From the IMG/VR virus record IMGVR_UViG_3300000576_000005, positions 10-59,280 of that record: a stretch of DNA of 59,271 nucleotides, one strand, 5' to 3'. The translations under genes and the position numbers were made by a program. Each line of letters opens with the position of its first letter. Within the stretch, counting starts at the first letter, position 1. The notes beneath the pieces are model-generated. The model ran no database searches. It was not told the origin of the DNA and saw only the letters and a list, made by a program, of their open reading frames with translations. Source of the stretch: a virus. Below are positions 38,432 to 46,668 of this stretch, piece after piece.

Positions 38432-39298
38432 TTAAAAGTCATTCATTACTTCTGTTAGGTTTTTGAGTTTATGCTGGAAAAAGTAGTTGAAAAGATTTTC
38501 ACGACCTTTACCTGCCTGTTGTTCATATTTATTTAAGATCAAATTTTGGATATTTTCTGGCACGTTCATAAGATCAATTGTCTGAACATTTCGATTATAA
38601 TTTTTCTCCCATGTAGGGTCAATATCATTTTCACGAATTCGTCGGGTAAATTCCTCCAGTCGTTTTGCAGTGATACGTTTCTGTCGAACCTTTTCTACGA
38701 ATGAATCATCCTGTGATAGAATATTCGGGACACCGTCTGATGCGTCTCCATGAATGATATGTTCAATTCTGTAAGTATCAGGATCATTATGATTGATCCA
38801 TCGCTTACGTGTAGGATCATATTGTTCTACATTGGCATATTTTTGGAGTTGAATGAAGTCTTTATCTGCAGAGAGAATCAAAATCTTTTCAGTACCAGGT
38901 GACACAAGCTCTTTACCATATGTCATGCACAGTGTAGAAATAATATCATCAGCCTCGGCTGATTTGACATGGATCACTCTATAGGGAAATAGTTCTTCAA
39001 GCTCTGTGCGAATCTTTTTCAGCACAGTGAAAATCAAATTCCAGTCCAATTCAGACTCATCACGAGATTTTTTTCTGTTAGCCTTATAATATGGGAATAC
39101 GTCTTTCCGCCATGATGACCCTTCATCACAACAAATGATAAGTTCCCCATATTCAGAATAGAATTTTTTGCGGTACGAGCGAAGCGAATTCAGTACCATA
39201 TGACGGATCATGTCTTCATTAATTTCAGAATTGAGATATTTACCTAAAGACTGATATAGATTTGCAATAAACACTTGAGAATAATCAATTAAAATCAC
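38432..39298 (-). CDS. rnh: RNase H / 5'-3' flap exonuclease (T4 rnh family)
   Basis: 288 residues (T4 RNase H: 305). Acidic metal-site motifs in order: M-I-L-I-D-Y-S-Q, C-C-D-E-G-S-S-W-R-K, Y-K-A-N-R-K-K, A-E-A-D-D-I-I-S-T-L, L-S-A-D-K-D-F-I-Q-L and D-A-S-D-G-V-P-N. This is the FEN/T4 RNase H fold, which removes RNA primers from lagging-strand fragments. In T4 it works with gp32, whose gene is also in this window. Confidence 0.9.
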   Translation of the reverse strand: MILIDYSQVFIANLYQSLGKYLNSEINEDMIRHMVLNSLRSYRKKFYSEYGELIICCDEGSSWRKDVFPYYKANRKKSRDESELDWNLIFTVLKKIRTELEELFPYRVIHVKSAEADDIISTLCMTYGKELVSPGTEKILILSADKDFIQLQKYANVEQYDPTRKRWINHNDPDTYRIEHIIHGDASDGVPNILSQDDSFVEKVRQKRITAKRLEEFTRRIRENDIDPTWEKNYNRNVQTIDLMNVPENIQNLILNKYEQQAGKGRENLFNYFFQHKLKNLTEVMNDF

Positions 39299-39324
39299 TG
39301 TTTCATTCCTATTATTTTATTAGA

Positions 39325-39705
39325 TCAATCTATACTATAATTTTCTGACTCGTCTGTCAACTCTTCTTCAGAGGATTCTTTTACTTCCTGTTCATCTGGT
39401 AGTACTATCAATTCATCGACCATATCGTGTAGGTGATGACCCAGACCTTTATAACGGTAAACAGCAGACTTAATAGACTCTTCTAGGAAAATAGCATCCT
39501 TGATATTCAATTCTTCGATATCATCAAATAGTCCATAAGTATGGAATAGTGAAATAACTGACTGCATGATTTGGTCACCTATTTCCTCAGACAGTTCTGT
39601 ACGAACTGACTCCATAATTTGTTCTTTTTCTTCACTATTAAGGGGATTTGAATTTTTGTAGATTTCTCGGGGGAATTGGATAACATTACTATTATTATTT
39701 TTCAT
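39325..39705 (-). CDS. Conserved phage protein, unknown
   Basis: 126 residues. Starts N-N-N-S-N-V-I-Q-F-P-R, a start seen in T4-like phage proteins of unknown function. Helical core I-M-E-S-V-R-T-E-L-S-E-E-I-G-D-Q-I-M-Q-S-V and D-A-I-F-L-E-E-S-I-K-S-A-V-Y-R-Y-K-G-L-G-H-H-L-H-D-M; acidic tail. It lies between RNase H and a basic DNA-binding-like protein. Confidence 0.55.
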   Translation of the reverse strand: MKNNNSNVIQFPREIYKNSNPLNSEEKEQIMESVRTELSEEIGDQIMQSVISLFHTYGLFDDIEELNIKDAIFLEESIKSAVYRYKGLGHHLHDMVDELIVLPDEQEVKESSEEELTDESENYSID

Positions 39706-39714
39706 TAACTTTCC

Positions 39715-40854
39715 TTACAGTGTTCGAAGGAGAATACTATCATTATTTATTCTTCCTTTAGGATCTATGTCCTTTCCTTTGAATGTTTCTAGAGCTTTTC
39801 GGGCTTGGACTTTACCACCAGATAACACTGTCTGGAGAATATCAGATGCTTTCCGACCAAGTCTTTTAGTCACTGATTTGGAGGGATCAAAATTCAGTAT
39901 AGTCTGACCCTTGATATCCAGACCACCACGGTCCAGTGCTACATAGCGTGTCAGTGTAGAATATTTGGTATTATATACGAAAAGCTCGGCGGAGTTGATG
40001 ATACTTGTAGGATTCACTGACTGAAGTCGTAGTGAATTATCTTCCTTCTGGTACTTAAGATTGGAGACTTTCTTGTCGGCAGAGACGGGTTTTTTCTTCC
40101 TTGGTGCTCTGGTCTTTTTCTGATTATCAGACCAACGAGACAGATCATTCAGAATATTTTCGAGGAACTTGATTCTTTCACGAATGTCTTTCCGTGTCAA
40201 ATGTCTATATCCTTCGGTGATATCTTCGTTACCTTTTGTACCAATTAGTTTATATTCTTCTAATTTTGGAGTGTAATAATCAATGACTCTCGACACATAT
40301 TTCTGTGGTGTTTGATTTACCTGAAGGTACTCATACATGGAAAATTCAAAATCACCTTTATCAAAAACTTCCTCGATATCAGAGATAAAATCTGAAATTT
40401 TCTCTAGAGTCAATTCATAGACAGATGGTTTTTGTGGATCATCGTCAGACTTAGACTCCTTTTTTTCTTGAATCGCTTTCTTGGTGACCTCAACGAGAAT
40501 ATTTTTGGTCTTTTCAAGTCGTTCGTCTGAAATCTCCCAACCATCCAGATAGAGCTTTGCTGTCCAACAGAATGTCAAGGGAAGTGAATTATCAGGTACA
40601 GACGAGAATTTTCGGGCTTCAGTGCTATGACCCATCTTGATCAGGAAATCACGTGCATATTCCTTAGCCTCGGACTTGTCGGACATGTAGTGATGCCAAC
40701 GGATTGCATGTATATATCCCATTTCAGTACCATCACTCTCTGGACGGTCCTTACCGAGATATTTTGAATTGACCAAAAAAGTTTCAGATGCAGTCCTGCG
40801 AGGTTGCTTTTTAGTTCGTTTGATCGCAGGTGCTCTCCGTGGTGCTTTAGCCAT
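39715..40854 (-). CDS. Large basic conserved phage protein, unknown
   Basis: 379 residues. Very basic N-terminus (K-A-P-R-R-A-P-A-I-K-R-T-K-K-Q-P-R-R-T) followed by Y-L-G-K-D-R-P and H-A-I-R-W-H-H-Y. A second basic linker (T-R-A-P-R-K-K-K-P) lies around residue 255. The C-terminal region includes N-S-A-E-L-F-V-Y-N-T-K-Y-S-T-L-T-R-Y-V-A and R-K-A-L-E-T-F-K-G-K-D-I. I know such proteins as conserved hypotheticals in T4-like marine phages. DNA binding is suggested by charge only. Confidence 0.6.
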   Translation of the reverse strand: MAKAPRRAPAIKRTKKQPRRTASETFLVNSKYLGKDRPESDGTEMGYIHAIRWHHYMSDKSEAKEYARDFLIKMGHSTEARKFSSVPDNSLPLTFCWTAKLYLDGWEISDERLEKTKNILVEVTKKAIQEKKESKSDDDPQKPSVYELTLEKISDFISDIEEVFDKGDFEFSMYEYLQVNQTPQKYVSRVIDYYTPKLEEYKLIGTKGNEDITEGYRHLTRKDIRERIKFLENILNDLSRWSDNQKKTRAPRKKKPVSADKKVSNLKYQKEDNSLRLQSVNPTSIINSAELFVYNTKYSTLTRYVALDRGGLDIKGQTILNFDPSKSVTKRLGRKASDILQTVLSGGKVQARKALETFKGKDIDPKGRINNDSILLRTL

Positions 40855-40954
40855 AGTGACCCCTATTTTTGCGGATATCGTTCATTTGTTTTGTAGATAT
40901 GATCATAGAACCGATCATGATAGAGAGAAGGAAGATTCCAAAAAGTTCAATCAT
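40847..40954 (-). CDS. Small single-span membrane protein
   Basis: 35 residues, M-I-E-L-F-G-I-F-L-L-S-I-M-I-G-S-M-I-I-S then T-K-Q-M-N-D-I-R-K-N-R. One membrane helix with a basic tail. The ATG at 40954 has GGAG 8 bases before it; an earlier in-frame ATG at 40984 would add ten residues but lacks a good site. It overlaps the next gene's start. A phage-specific membrane peptide of unknown role. Confidence 0.55.
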   Translation of the reverse strand: MIELFGIFLLSIMIGSMIISTKQMNDIRKNRGHYG

Positions 40955-41053
40955 GTCATGTACTCCGGTACTCAGGTTACTCATTACTAATCATAGTGCT
41001 ACACTATCATAGAAAAATATCATGTCAACCATCAAAAATTTTCAAAAAAGTAT

Positions 41054-41086
41054 TTGACATATGGGCTGGATGGTGTAGACTATAAT
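41054..41086 (+). promoter_or_regulatory. Early (host sigma70-like) promoter P1
   Basis: TTGACA (41054-41059) with TAGACT at 16-bp spacing and TATAAT overlapping further down (41081-41086), preceded by AAAAAAGTAT. The sister promoter 281 bases downstream has the same upstream A-tract and the same geometry. Confidence 0.6.
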
Positions 41087-41112
41087 TATGAACTGAAACA
41101 CAGGAGAAAACC

Positions 41113-41319
41113 ATGCACGTTTATATTATTGAATATCTAGATACTGTTATCCACAAGCGTTGGGTTGGTTCTGTTTGCATGACAGAACAAATTGCAGTTC
41201 GTATAGCAAAATCAGCAATGAGTGAGTTGAATAAACTTAATCGTTCACAGGGTTCAAGTAAAGATCGGTTCGTTTTCCGGATTGAAAAGAAACTTGTTGT
41301 GGAAAAAATTGAAGAATAA
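41113..41319 (+). CDS. Small early protein, unknown (1)
   Basis: 68 residues: M-H-V-Y-I-I-E-Y-L-D-T-V-I-H-K-R-W-V-G-S, then helix and a basic end. AGGAG stands before the ATG. It has its own promoter and is transcribed against the surrounding minus-strand replication genes. T4-like phages use such small early genes for host take-over; no homologue is recognised. Confidence 0.6.
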   Translation: MHVYIIEYLDTVIHKRWVGSVCMTEQIAVRIAKSAMSELNKLNRSQGSSKDRFVFRIEKKLVVEKIEE

Positions 41320-41334
41320 TTTTTAAAAAAGTAT

Positions 41335-41367
41335 TTGACACGGATTAAATCTGTGTTAAATTATAAA
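41335..41367 (+). promoter_or_regulatory. Early (host sigma70-like) promoter P2
   Basis: TTGACA (41335-41340), TAAATT at 16-bp spacing, TATAAA overlapping further down (41362-41367). The block TTTTTAAAAAAGTATTTGACA is nearly identical with P1, so the two promoters are probably duplicated. Confidence 0.6.
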
Positions 41368-41394
41368 CATGATCGGAATACAGGAGACAAAGTC

Positions 41395-41550
41395 ATGAAT
41401 ACCATGCTTGATGAAGTGATCGATGAGGGTTATGGAGACTACGTTGATGGAGCTCTCCTGAATGAGAATCCTTATAACTATGTAGTCAATCCCGATCTGC
41501 ATGATGCATGGGAAGAAGGTTGGCTCCTGGCTTGCAACAACGAACAGTAA
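41395..41550 (+). CDS. Small early acidic protein, unknown (2)
   Basis: 51 residues: M-N-T-M-L-D-E-V-I-D-E-G-Y-G-D-Y-V-D-G-A, ending W-E-E-G-W-L-L-A-C-N-N-E-Q. Highly acidic. AGGAGA precedes the ATG; an in-frame upstream extension would cross the promoter and is excluded. Expressed from P2 together with the next gene. Function unknown; acidity is compatible with a DNA mimic or inhibitor but this is a guess. Confidence 0.6.
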   Translation: MNTMLDEVIDEGYGDYVDGALLNENPYNYVVNPDLHDAWEEGWLLACNNEQ

Positions 41551-41567
41551 AAATGAGGAGAAGTGAC

Positions 41568-41768
41568 ATGACTAGATTTGATCTTGCTACACTTATGGGT
41601 CTGGTATCTTTAGAACAGCATGGTATGTGGTATACTTATCGTTTTCACACTGTATATTTCGAACTTAGAGCCGAAAGTCAAACTGAAGCTGAAGAACGTG
41701 TCGCAGAACAATTTTTTACTCGTTTGGGTGAAGCAATGGAACTTGTTGATACCATTGAACGACAGTAA
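41568..41768 (+). CDS. Small early protein, unknown (3)
   Basis: 66 residues from M-T-R-F-D-L-A-T-L-M-G, with GAGGAGAAG before the ATG. The middle Y-T-Y-R-F-H-T-V-Y-F-E-L-R-A-E-S-Q-T-E-A-E-E-R is alpha/beta. It ends at a strong hairpin shared with the convergent regA gene. No homologue recognised. Confidence 0.55.
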   Translation: MTRFDLATLMGLVSLEQHGMWYTYRFHTVYFELRAESQTEAEERVAEQFFTRLGEAMELVDTIERQ

Positions 41769-41771
41769 TTG

Positions 41772-41796
41772 AGAAGAGGGGATCAACCCCTCTTCT
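41772..41796. terminator. Bidirectional hairpin between early genes and regA
   Basis: Perfect 10-bp stem AGAAGAGGGG / CCCCTCTTCT with a 5-base loop ATCAA, at the point where plus-strand early genes meet the 3' end of regA. The regA stop codon lies in the loop. No long T-run follows on either side, so it may act mainly as a block or an RNA-stability element. Confidence 0.6.
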
Positions 41797-42223
41797 TGTT
41801 CCCAATAGAATATTTTTCTACTAGATTCCATTCTGATTTTTCTCGGAATGGAATTATTTTTATGTATGGATTGTTATAGTCTTCATCTACCTTATCACGA
41901 TCTATAATAGTCAATAGACCCCATTCTTCAAGTAAACGAGATACTCGATTTCTCCGCGAAATATCTTCCTCGGTGATATTGGCATCCTTTCCATCGAGAA
42001 GGAACATTTCTTTGAACGACACAATAGCAAATCGTGATCGATTTGACTCTTTGTCTGTCTTGTGGAGAATATGACAAGATTGGTAAAGTGTCTTGTCTTT
42101 CTTGGAAGCAATTCCAATACGTGTAAGTGTTTCACGAATTTTGAGAAATGAATCATCATTTTCCAGTGAAATCTCTACACCGACTCCTCGGAATAGATCA
42201 CTTAGTGGTTTTTCTTTTTTCAT
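41783..42223 (-). CDS. regA: Translational repressor RegA
   Basis: 146 residues; T4 RegA has 122. Clear match: F-L-K-I-R-E-T-L-T-R-I-G-I-A-S-K-K-D-K-T-L-Y-Q-S-C-H-I-L, V-S-F-K-E-M-F-L-L-D-G, N-I-T-E-E-D, R-L-L-E-E-W-G-L and W-N-L-V-E-K-Y-S-I-G-N, each aligned with T4. The N-terminus is longer by ~10 residues. I chose the ATG with GGTGGA before it. RegA binds initiation regions of early mRNAs, including gp44/45; its gene is in the same gp45-44-62-regA order as T4. Confidence 0.92.
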   Translation of the reverse strand: MKKEKPLSDLFRGVGVEISLENDDSFLKIRETLTRIGIASKKDKTLYQSCHILHKTDKESNRSRFAIVSFKEMFLLDGKDANITEEDISRRNRVSRLLEEWGLLTIIDRDKVDEDYNNPYIKIIPFREKSEWNLVEKYSIGNKKRG

Positions 42224-42614
42224 TTTTAATTCCACCTGTTTCAAAAGTTTTACGAATAGTTTCAAGGTCGTCAGGTGATAACAACTCTAGATATTCCTCA
42301 GCGCGAGTTCGATTCACGTTATAGTATTCTGAAATCATATCTAATTCAGCGTTATCCATTTTCTTAGGCCATTTGGCAAAGCGCTTTTTGGACCTCAAAC
42401 TATTTATAAAAAAGTCATGTTGCATGATGTGTGGTAGACGCCAATGAATATTCATCTCATTGGCATATAGTACTGTATCCATGAATAGTGAAAAGTTCTT
42501 ATTGATCAACCATGGATTATAGATTTTATCCTCGACCATCTTTGGATTTTCAGAGTTTCGGATAAGATCTTTCTTGGTCTGGGATATATCATTGATGATA
42601 TCAAACGGTTTCAT
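42198..42614 (-). CDS. gp62: Clamp loader small subunit gp62
   Basis: 138 residues (T4: 187). Pattern M-K-P-F-D-I-I-N-D-I, N-P-W-L-I-N-K-N-F-S, H-D-F-F-I-N-S-L-R-S-K-K-R-F-A-K-W and Y-N-V-N-R-T-R-A-E-E-Y-L-E-L-L is that of gp62. It overlaps regA by ~25 bases and follows gp44 by 6 bases, the invariable T4 order. It combines with the gp44 tetramer to load gp45. Confidence 0.88.
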   Translation of the reverse strand: MKPFDIINDISQTKKDLIRNSENPKMVEDKIYNPWLINKNFSLFMDTVLYANEMNIHWRLPHIMQHDFFINSLRSKKRFAKWPKKMDNAELDMISEYYNVNRTRAEEYLELLSPDDLETIRKTFETGGIKNEKRKTTK

Positions 42615-42620
42615 GATCCC

Positions 42621-43577
42621 TCACTTAAATGTAATTTCGGCCATTACGGAAGTAAGAAATGCAGCCAAATTGATCTCATGATCAGCCACAAATGCGTGCT
42701 TATATGAATAGTCACCAATCAATAGCACCAGATTTGGTATATCATGAGGTTCTACCCAATCGTAAGCACGATCATAGAATTGTCGGAAGATCTGTGTTGA
42801 ATTGATATCAGAATTAGTCGTGATCCAAGTTCTCATTTCAGTGAATTTCTTGTTCTTGACTAATTCGACCAATTCTTCCATTGGACCACGGATATCAACA
42901 GAAAGTGTTTCTGAAGTGATTTTACCATAAGATGCTGCTCGTTGAATTTCATTGATAAGCCTACGGAAATCCGGATAGTACTTAGAAACAAGAAGTGCTA
43001 CGACCTTAGGATCATATTCGACTTCCTCAGTTTCGATGATCTTGATCACTCTTTTGTGAATTTGAGAAGCGAGTTTAGTACCAGCATTGGACTGAAACCC
43101 CGGCATAGTAAAATCAATTGCAGAGCACCGAGACTGAAGTGGTTCAATGATCCTTGACTTGAGGTTACAAGTGAGAATGAAACCACAGTTCTTGGAAAAT
43201 TCTTCCATGAAACCACGAAGGGCTTTCATAGTTGAATCTGGATTAAGTCCGTCTGCCTCGTCAATGATCACAAATTTACGAGTTCCAGTGAACGACATAG
43301 TCGAAGCAAAACCCATGATTTCATTTCGTAGTGTATCAATATTTCGATCAAGTGATCCATTGATCATAATATAGTCTGCACCTACTTCATTGAGTAGTGC
43401 CTTTGCTGAGGTTGTTTTACCACAACCAGCAGGGCCGGAAAGAAGGAGATTCGGAATAGTTCCCGAATCTCTATATTGTCGGAAAGATTTCTTGATATCA
43501 TCAGGCAGAATAGCATCGTCAATAGTCTTTGGACGGTACTTTTCAGACCAGATTGGATTTTCATCAGTCATAGACAT
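42621..43577 (-). CDS. gp44: Clamp loader ATPase gp44
   Basis: 318 residues (T4: 319). Walker A G-P-A-G-C-G-K-T (48-55), Walker B V-I-I-D-E-A-D (103-109), sensor/SRC motif S-R-C (149-151), and the R-P-K-T-I-D-D-A start of clamp loaders (W-S-E-K-Y-R-P). Hydrolysis loads the gp45 clamp at primer ends and at nicks used by late transcription. GGAGAAT precedes the first ATG. Confidence 0.95.
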   Translation of the reverse strand: MSMTDENPIWSEKYRPKTIDDAILPDDIKKSFRQYRDSGTIPNLLLSGPAGCGKTTSAKALLNEVGADYIMINGSLDRNIDTLRNEIMGFASTMSFTGTRKFVIIDEADGLNPDSTMKALRGFMEEFSKNCGFILTCNLKSRIIEPLQSRCSAIDFTMPGFQSNAGTKLASQIHKRVIKIIETEEVEYDPKVVALLVSKYYPDFRRLINEIQRAASYGKITSETLSVDIRGPMEELVELVKNKKFTEMRTWITTNSDINSTQIFRQFYDRAYDWVEPHDIPNLVLLIGDYSYKHAFVADHEINLAAFLTSVMAEITFK

Positions 43578-43603
43578 TCACATTCTCCATAATTTAGATT
43601 AAT

Positions 43604-44272
43604 TCACTGAAACTCGGAATCGTTTTCCAGTGCAACAAAGTAAGTCACTTCAGGTGATTCAAATCGTGAAATACCAGCCGAAGCAATAGTAACAGTATAG
43701 TCCTTCACGAGTAGTTTCATAAGATTTTCAACAGAAAAAATGATAGAGAAACTAGAACTGTCTGAAGTGTATTCAGTGACATTTGCAGAATATTCGTCAC
43801 TATTGGGATTCTTGTGATCCCGAGCGGAGACTTTGAATTCTCCATCTTCATTAGTGACTACAACATTCTTCAGTGAAAGCACATTGGCAGCACGAATTAG
43901 ACCAGAAAATTCTGATGCTGGAAGCTTGAATGTAATATCCTCAGAGGGGATTTTAATGTCCTTCTCTGGAGGTGCCACGATAGCATTTTCAGATGCATAT
44001 GTATATTGGACAGTATGCTTACCATCAGTGATTGCCAGCTGATTATCCTGAAATTCAATATTTGGATCTTCAAATAAAGAATAAGCACCAAGGAAGCGAT
44101 TGAGTTCATAGATAGCACAACGCTTTGGAAAGTCCTCAGATACCTTGGCTTTGGCATAGATTGATTTAGAAGGAGAAATTGTAGTAAGAGTAGTTCCCTC
44201 ACGAACAAGGAGAGACTTATTAATTGTAGAGAAGTTCTTAATTAGATTTTGTGTAGTTTCAGATAGTTTCAT
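43604..44272 (-). CDS. gp45: Sliding clamp gp45
   Basis: 222 residues (T4: 228). M-K-L-S-E-T-T-Q-N-L-I-K-N-F-S-T-I-N, A-I-Y-E-L-N-R-F-L-G-A-Y-S-L-F, A-S-E-F-S-G-L-I-R-A-A-N-V-L and V-T-Y-F-V-A-L-E are family landmarks. As a trimer it is the processivity factor and, with gp33 and gp55, the mobile enhancer of late transcription. Confidence 0.92.
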   Translation of the reverse strand: MKLSETTQNLIKNFSTINKSLLVREGTTLTTISPSKSIYAKAKVSEDFPKRCAIYELNRFLGAYSLFEDPNIEFQDNQLAITDGKHTVQYTYASENAIVAPPEKDIKIPSEDITFKLPASEFSGLIRAANVLSLKNVVVTNEDGEFKVSARDHKNPNSDEYSANVTEYTSDSSSFSIIFSVENLMKLLVKDYTVTIASAGISRFESPEVTYFVALENDSEFQ

Positions 44273-44324
44273 TGTTCACCTTTCAATTATAGTTACATTT
44301 TGAATAGTGTCATTATAACACAAG

Positions 44325-45188
44325 TTATAGTCCTTTGTTCTTTCTTTTGACCGCATCTTTACCGGCAGTTGCACTTGCGCCAATTGATGCTAGTGCTTGG
44401 AGAGACCCGGCAAAAGAATAATATCCTTGGTGAGAAAGTGTTACCCAAGGGCATAACCAAATTTTACCACCTGCTTCTCTTAGCTTCTGGCAGTACCAAT
44501 AATCTTCGGAGAGATATCGCTTATTGACAATTTCAGCTTGGAAATACATTGAAATTTCCCTTGAACCATCAAAGTTCTGTGTGCGGACATGATCTGGTTT
44601 ATATTTGATTGAATCACCATATTTTTCATCAAATTTTTCGAATGCAGATCGTTTGATCATCATGAAACCAGTACCAGACTCAAGAACTTCAACTGGCTCA
44701 TCTAGTTTCAGTTGAATAGACTTTACTCCTTCATTAAAGACTGGATTGAAAACATAATCACCGACATAGTTTTCCAGAACACCTGGGTCTTCATCGGCCA
44801 CACCTTTGTCAACAGCAGCTTTTACTTTCTCCCATGCAATAGTCTTCTTAGGATAAGGGCCACAAAGAACATCATATTCAGACTCATCGGTCTGAATAGC
44901 AAGCATATGAATGATATGTTCTGCATTGAAACCAATATCAGAATCAATGAATAACAGTCTAGAATAGTCTGATCTCATGAACTCATCAGCAATATAATTT
45001 CTAGCTCTGGTGATAAGACTTTCATTATAGATAAAGAATGGTTTGACATTCAGTCCATATTTTGTCGCAAGCACCATGAATTCTAAGAGCGACTTCATGA
45101 ACTGCCCATGACACTGCCCACCATATAATGGTGCACCGATCATTAAACTTCTTTCACGAAGTTCACCGACACTGCAAGTAATATTCAT
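44325..45188 (-). CDS. GT-A type glycosyltransferase
   Basis: 287 residues from M-N-I-T-C-S-V-G-E (AGGAATT before the ATG). The motif S-R-L-L-F-I-D-S-D-I-G-F carries the D-x-D sugar-nucleotide metal site; L-E-S-G-T-G-F-M-M-I-K-R-S-A-F and D-Y-W-Y-C-Q-K-L-R-E-A-G follow as in family 2-like transferases of T4-like phages. The N-terminal part I-T-R-A-R-N-Y-I-A-D-E-F fits the same family. Its acceptor could be phage DNA or a virion protein; two other sugar genes lie 3-5 kb away. Confidence 0.75.
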   Translation of the reverse strand: MNITCSVGELRERSLMIGAPLYGGQCHGQFMKSLLEFMVLATKYGLNVKPFFIYNESLITRARNYIADEFMRSDYSRLLFIDSDIGFNAEHIIHMLAIQTDESEYDVLCGPYPKKTIAWEKVKAAVDKGVADEDPGVLENYVGDYVFNPVFNEGVKSIQLKLDEPVEVLESGTGFMMIKRSAFEKFDEKYGDSIKYKPDHVRTQNFDGSREISMYFQAEIVNKRYLSEDYWYCQKLREAGGKIWLCPWVTLSHQGYYSFAGSLQALASIGASATAGKDAVKRKNKGL

Positions 45189-45218
45189 ATTATAATTCCT
45201 ATCATAGTTAAGTGTTTT

Positions 45219-45226
45219 TATAAATA
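45219..45226 (+). promoter_or_regulatory. Late promoter of HNH gene 2
   Basis: Exact TATAAATA on the plus strand, 77 bases before the HNH start codon, between the divergent glycosyltransferase and HNH genes. Confidence 0.65.
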
Positions 45227-45231
45227 CAAGT

Positions 45232-45261
45232 GTTAGTCGCGGTACGCTAATACCCACTAAC
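45232..45261 (+). promoter_or_regulatory. Structured 5' leader hairpin of HNH gene 2
   Basis: Outer stem GTTAGT/ACTAAC and inner stem GGTA/TACC, 30 bases, then TCTAGAACT and, further on, AAAGGAGTTCCAGCA before the ATG. Same architecture as at 28.94 kb with compensating base changes in both stems. Confidence 0.65.
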
Positions 45262-45302
45262 TCTAGAACTTGTTACACTTTACAACGAAAGGAGTTCCAG
45301 CA

Positions 45303-46040
45303 ATGGATATTTATGCTATTTTAAGCTCTAAACCTCATAACCCTCATTACTTAAACAGATATATTAAATTCATCCAAGCTTGTCAAGTCAAAAATATTGA
45401 CTATAAAGGTTATACTGAGAAGCATCATATTTGCCCAAAAGCAGACGATATGTTTCCGGAATATAAAAATATCAAAAAACATTCTTGGAATTGTGTAATT
45501 CTTACTGCTCGACAACATTTTATTGCACATATATTACTTAGGAAAACTTATTCAGAATATCCATCTATGTCACGCGCATTATGGCAAATGACGAATTGTG
45601 GGAATATTAGAATTAGTTCCAAACTATATGAAATATTACGAGAAGAACATTCTTTAAGTATGTCTATATCAACAAATAAAAGAATTATGAATGGAACTCA
45701 TAATTGGTCAAATACAGAACTTAGAAAACAATTTCAACGAAAAAGAGTTGAAGATGGTACTCATAATTTTCTAGGAGATAATCATCCTATGAAAATAGCC
45801 AGTAGAAATGGAACGCATCATTTTTTAGATTCTGAATACCAAAGAAATTTACAATTAAAAAGAATCGAAAAAGGGACACACCATCTTCTCAATTCAGTGT
45901 CATGTATAGATAAAAAAGGTAATTGTATTCGCATTTCAAAAGATATATATCATTCACAAACAGGACCAAAAGAAACACACGAATATGTACATTTCAATAC
46001 TAAAGAAGCTAAAAGAAGAAAAGCTAATGCGGAATTATGA
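45303..46040 (+). CDS. HNH homing endonuclease 2
   Basis: 245 residues from the ATG after AAAGGAG. Start M-D-I-Y-A-I-L-S-S-K-P-H-N-P-H-Y-L-N-R-Y, HNH core Y-T-E-K-H-H-I-C-P-K, H-S-W-N-C-V-I-L-T-A-R-Q-H-F-I-A-H, then repeats of R-V-E-D-G-T-H-N-F-L-type. It is a clear paralogue of the gene at 29.0 kb. It is inserted between glycosyltransferase and dexA against their strand. Its target site is not evident. Confidence 0.85.
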   Translation: MDIYAILSSKPHNPHYLNRYIKFIQACQVKNIDYKGYTEKHHICPKADDMFPEYKNIKKHSWNCVILTARQHFIAHILLRKTYSEYPSMSRALWQMTNCGNIRISSKLYEILREEHSLSMSISTNKRIMNGTHNWSNTELRKQFQRKRVEDGTHNFLGDNHPMKIASRNGTHHFLDSEYQRNLQLKRIEKGTHHLLNSVSCIDKKGNCIRISKDIYHSQTGPKETHEYVHFNTKEAKRRKANAEL

Positions 46041-46041
46041 G

Positions 46042-46668
46042 TTACTCCAATTCATTTTCAATACGAACAATTTTTTGTAGTCTTAGTATATCTGCAGCTA
46101 CATCATGGATTGAATCATGTTCAACGAACATCTTGGCCCATTCTGCTTCTGAATCGTGTGGAATAAAATTCGTTTTCGATATATTGAAATTGAACTTTGC
46201 ATCTATGTAAGTTCGGATATCACGAATTTTAAAAGGTGAGAGTTTGGCATTATACTGTTCTTGCATACCAATATCAGACATAATTCGGTCCAAAATAGGA
46301 CCATCAAATGTATTAGCTCGTGTCCACCACCGACGAATATCTTTACCATCTAAATATTCCAGAAAAGTAGATGCAAAATCTTCTAGTGTCACATCAGAGT
46401 CAGACCGTTTGATCTGCTTCCGAGCTTCTTTTGGTAGTGATGACCAAAACTGAATAGCTTTCTCTTCAATCTTGTAGTTGTATTTATTGACTTGATATTC
46501 AACATCAAACTTAACTTGTTGAATATTCTCGGTGAGTTCATCGAATGAATATGGGTCTGTAGTGAAACGATCATAGTCAAATGCATAGAAAGCACAATTC
46601 ACTACAGGACAAGTATAAGTATTTAATCCCATAGTTTCAAAATCAAGAATTAGATGAAGTGTGCTCAT
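46042..46668 (-). CDS. dexA: Exonuclease A (DexA), 3'-5' DEDDh exonuclease
   Basis: 208 residues (T4: 227). D-F-E-T-M-G (D9, E11), W-W-T-R-A-N-T-F-D-G-P-I-L and H-D-S-I-H-D-V-A-A-D give the DEDDh set; F-K-I-R-D-I-R-T corresponds to T4 N-Q-R-D-I-R-T. T4 DexA is an early exonuclease acting on single-stranded DNA. It overlaps the next gene by 4 bases. Confidence 0.9.
   Translation of the reverse strand: MSTLHLILDFETMGLNTYTCPVVNCAFYAFDYDRFTTDPYSFDELTENIQQVKFDVEYQVNKYNYKIEEKAIQFWSSLPKEARKQIKRSDSDVTLEDFASTFLEYLDGKDIRRWWTRANTFDGPILDRIMSDIGMQEQYNAKLSPFKIRDIRTYIDAKFNFNISKTNFIPHDSEAEWAKMFVEHDSIHDVAADILRLQKIVRIENELE

Noticed and set aside
42401-42408. TATAAATA on the minus strand within gp62
   Set aside because: Encodes part of F-I-N-S-L; regA downstream is an early/middle gene in T4 and is not expected to have a late promoter.
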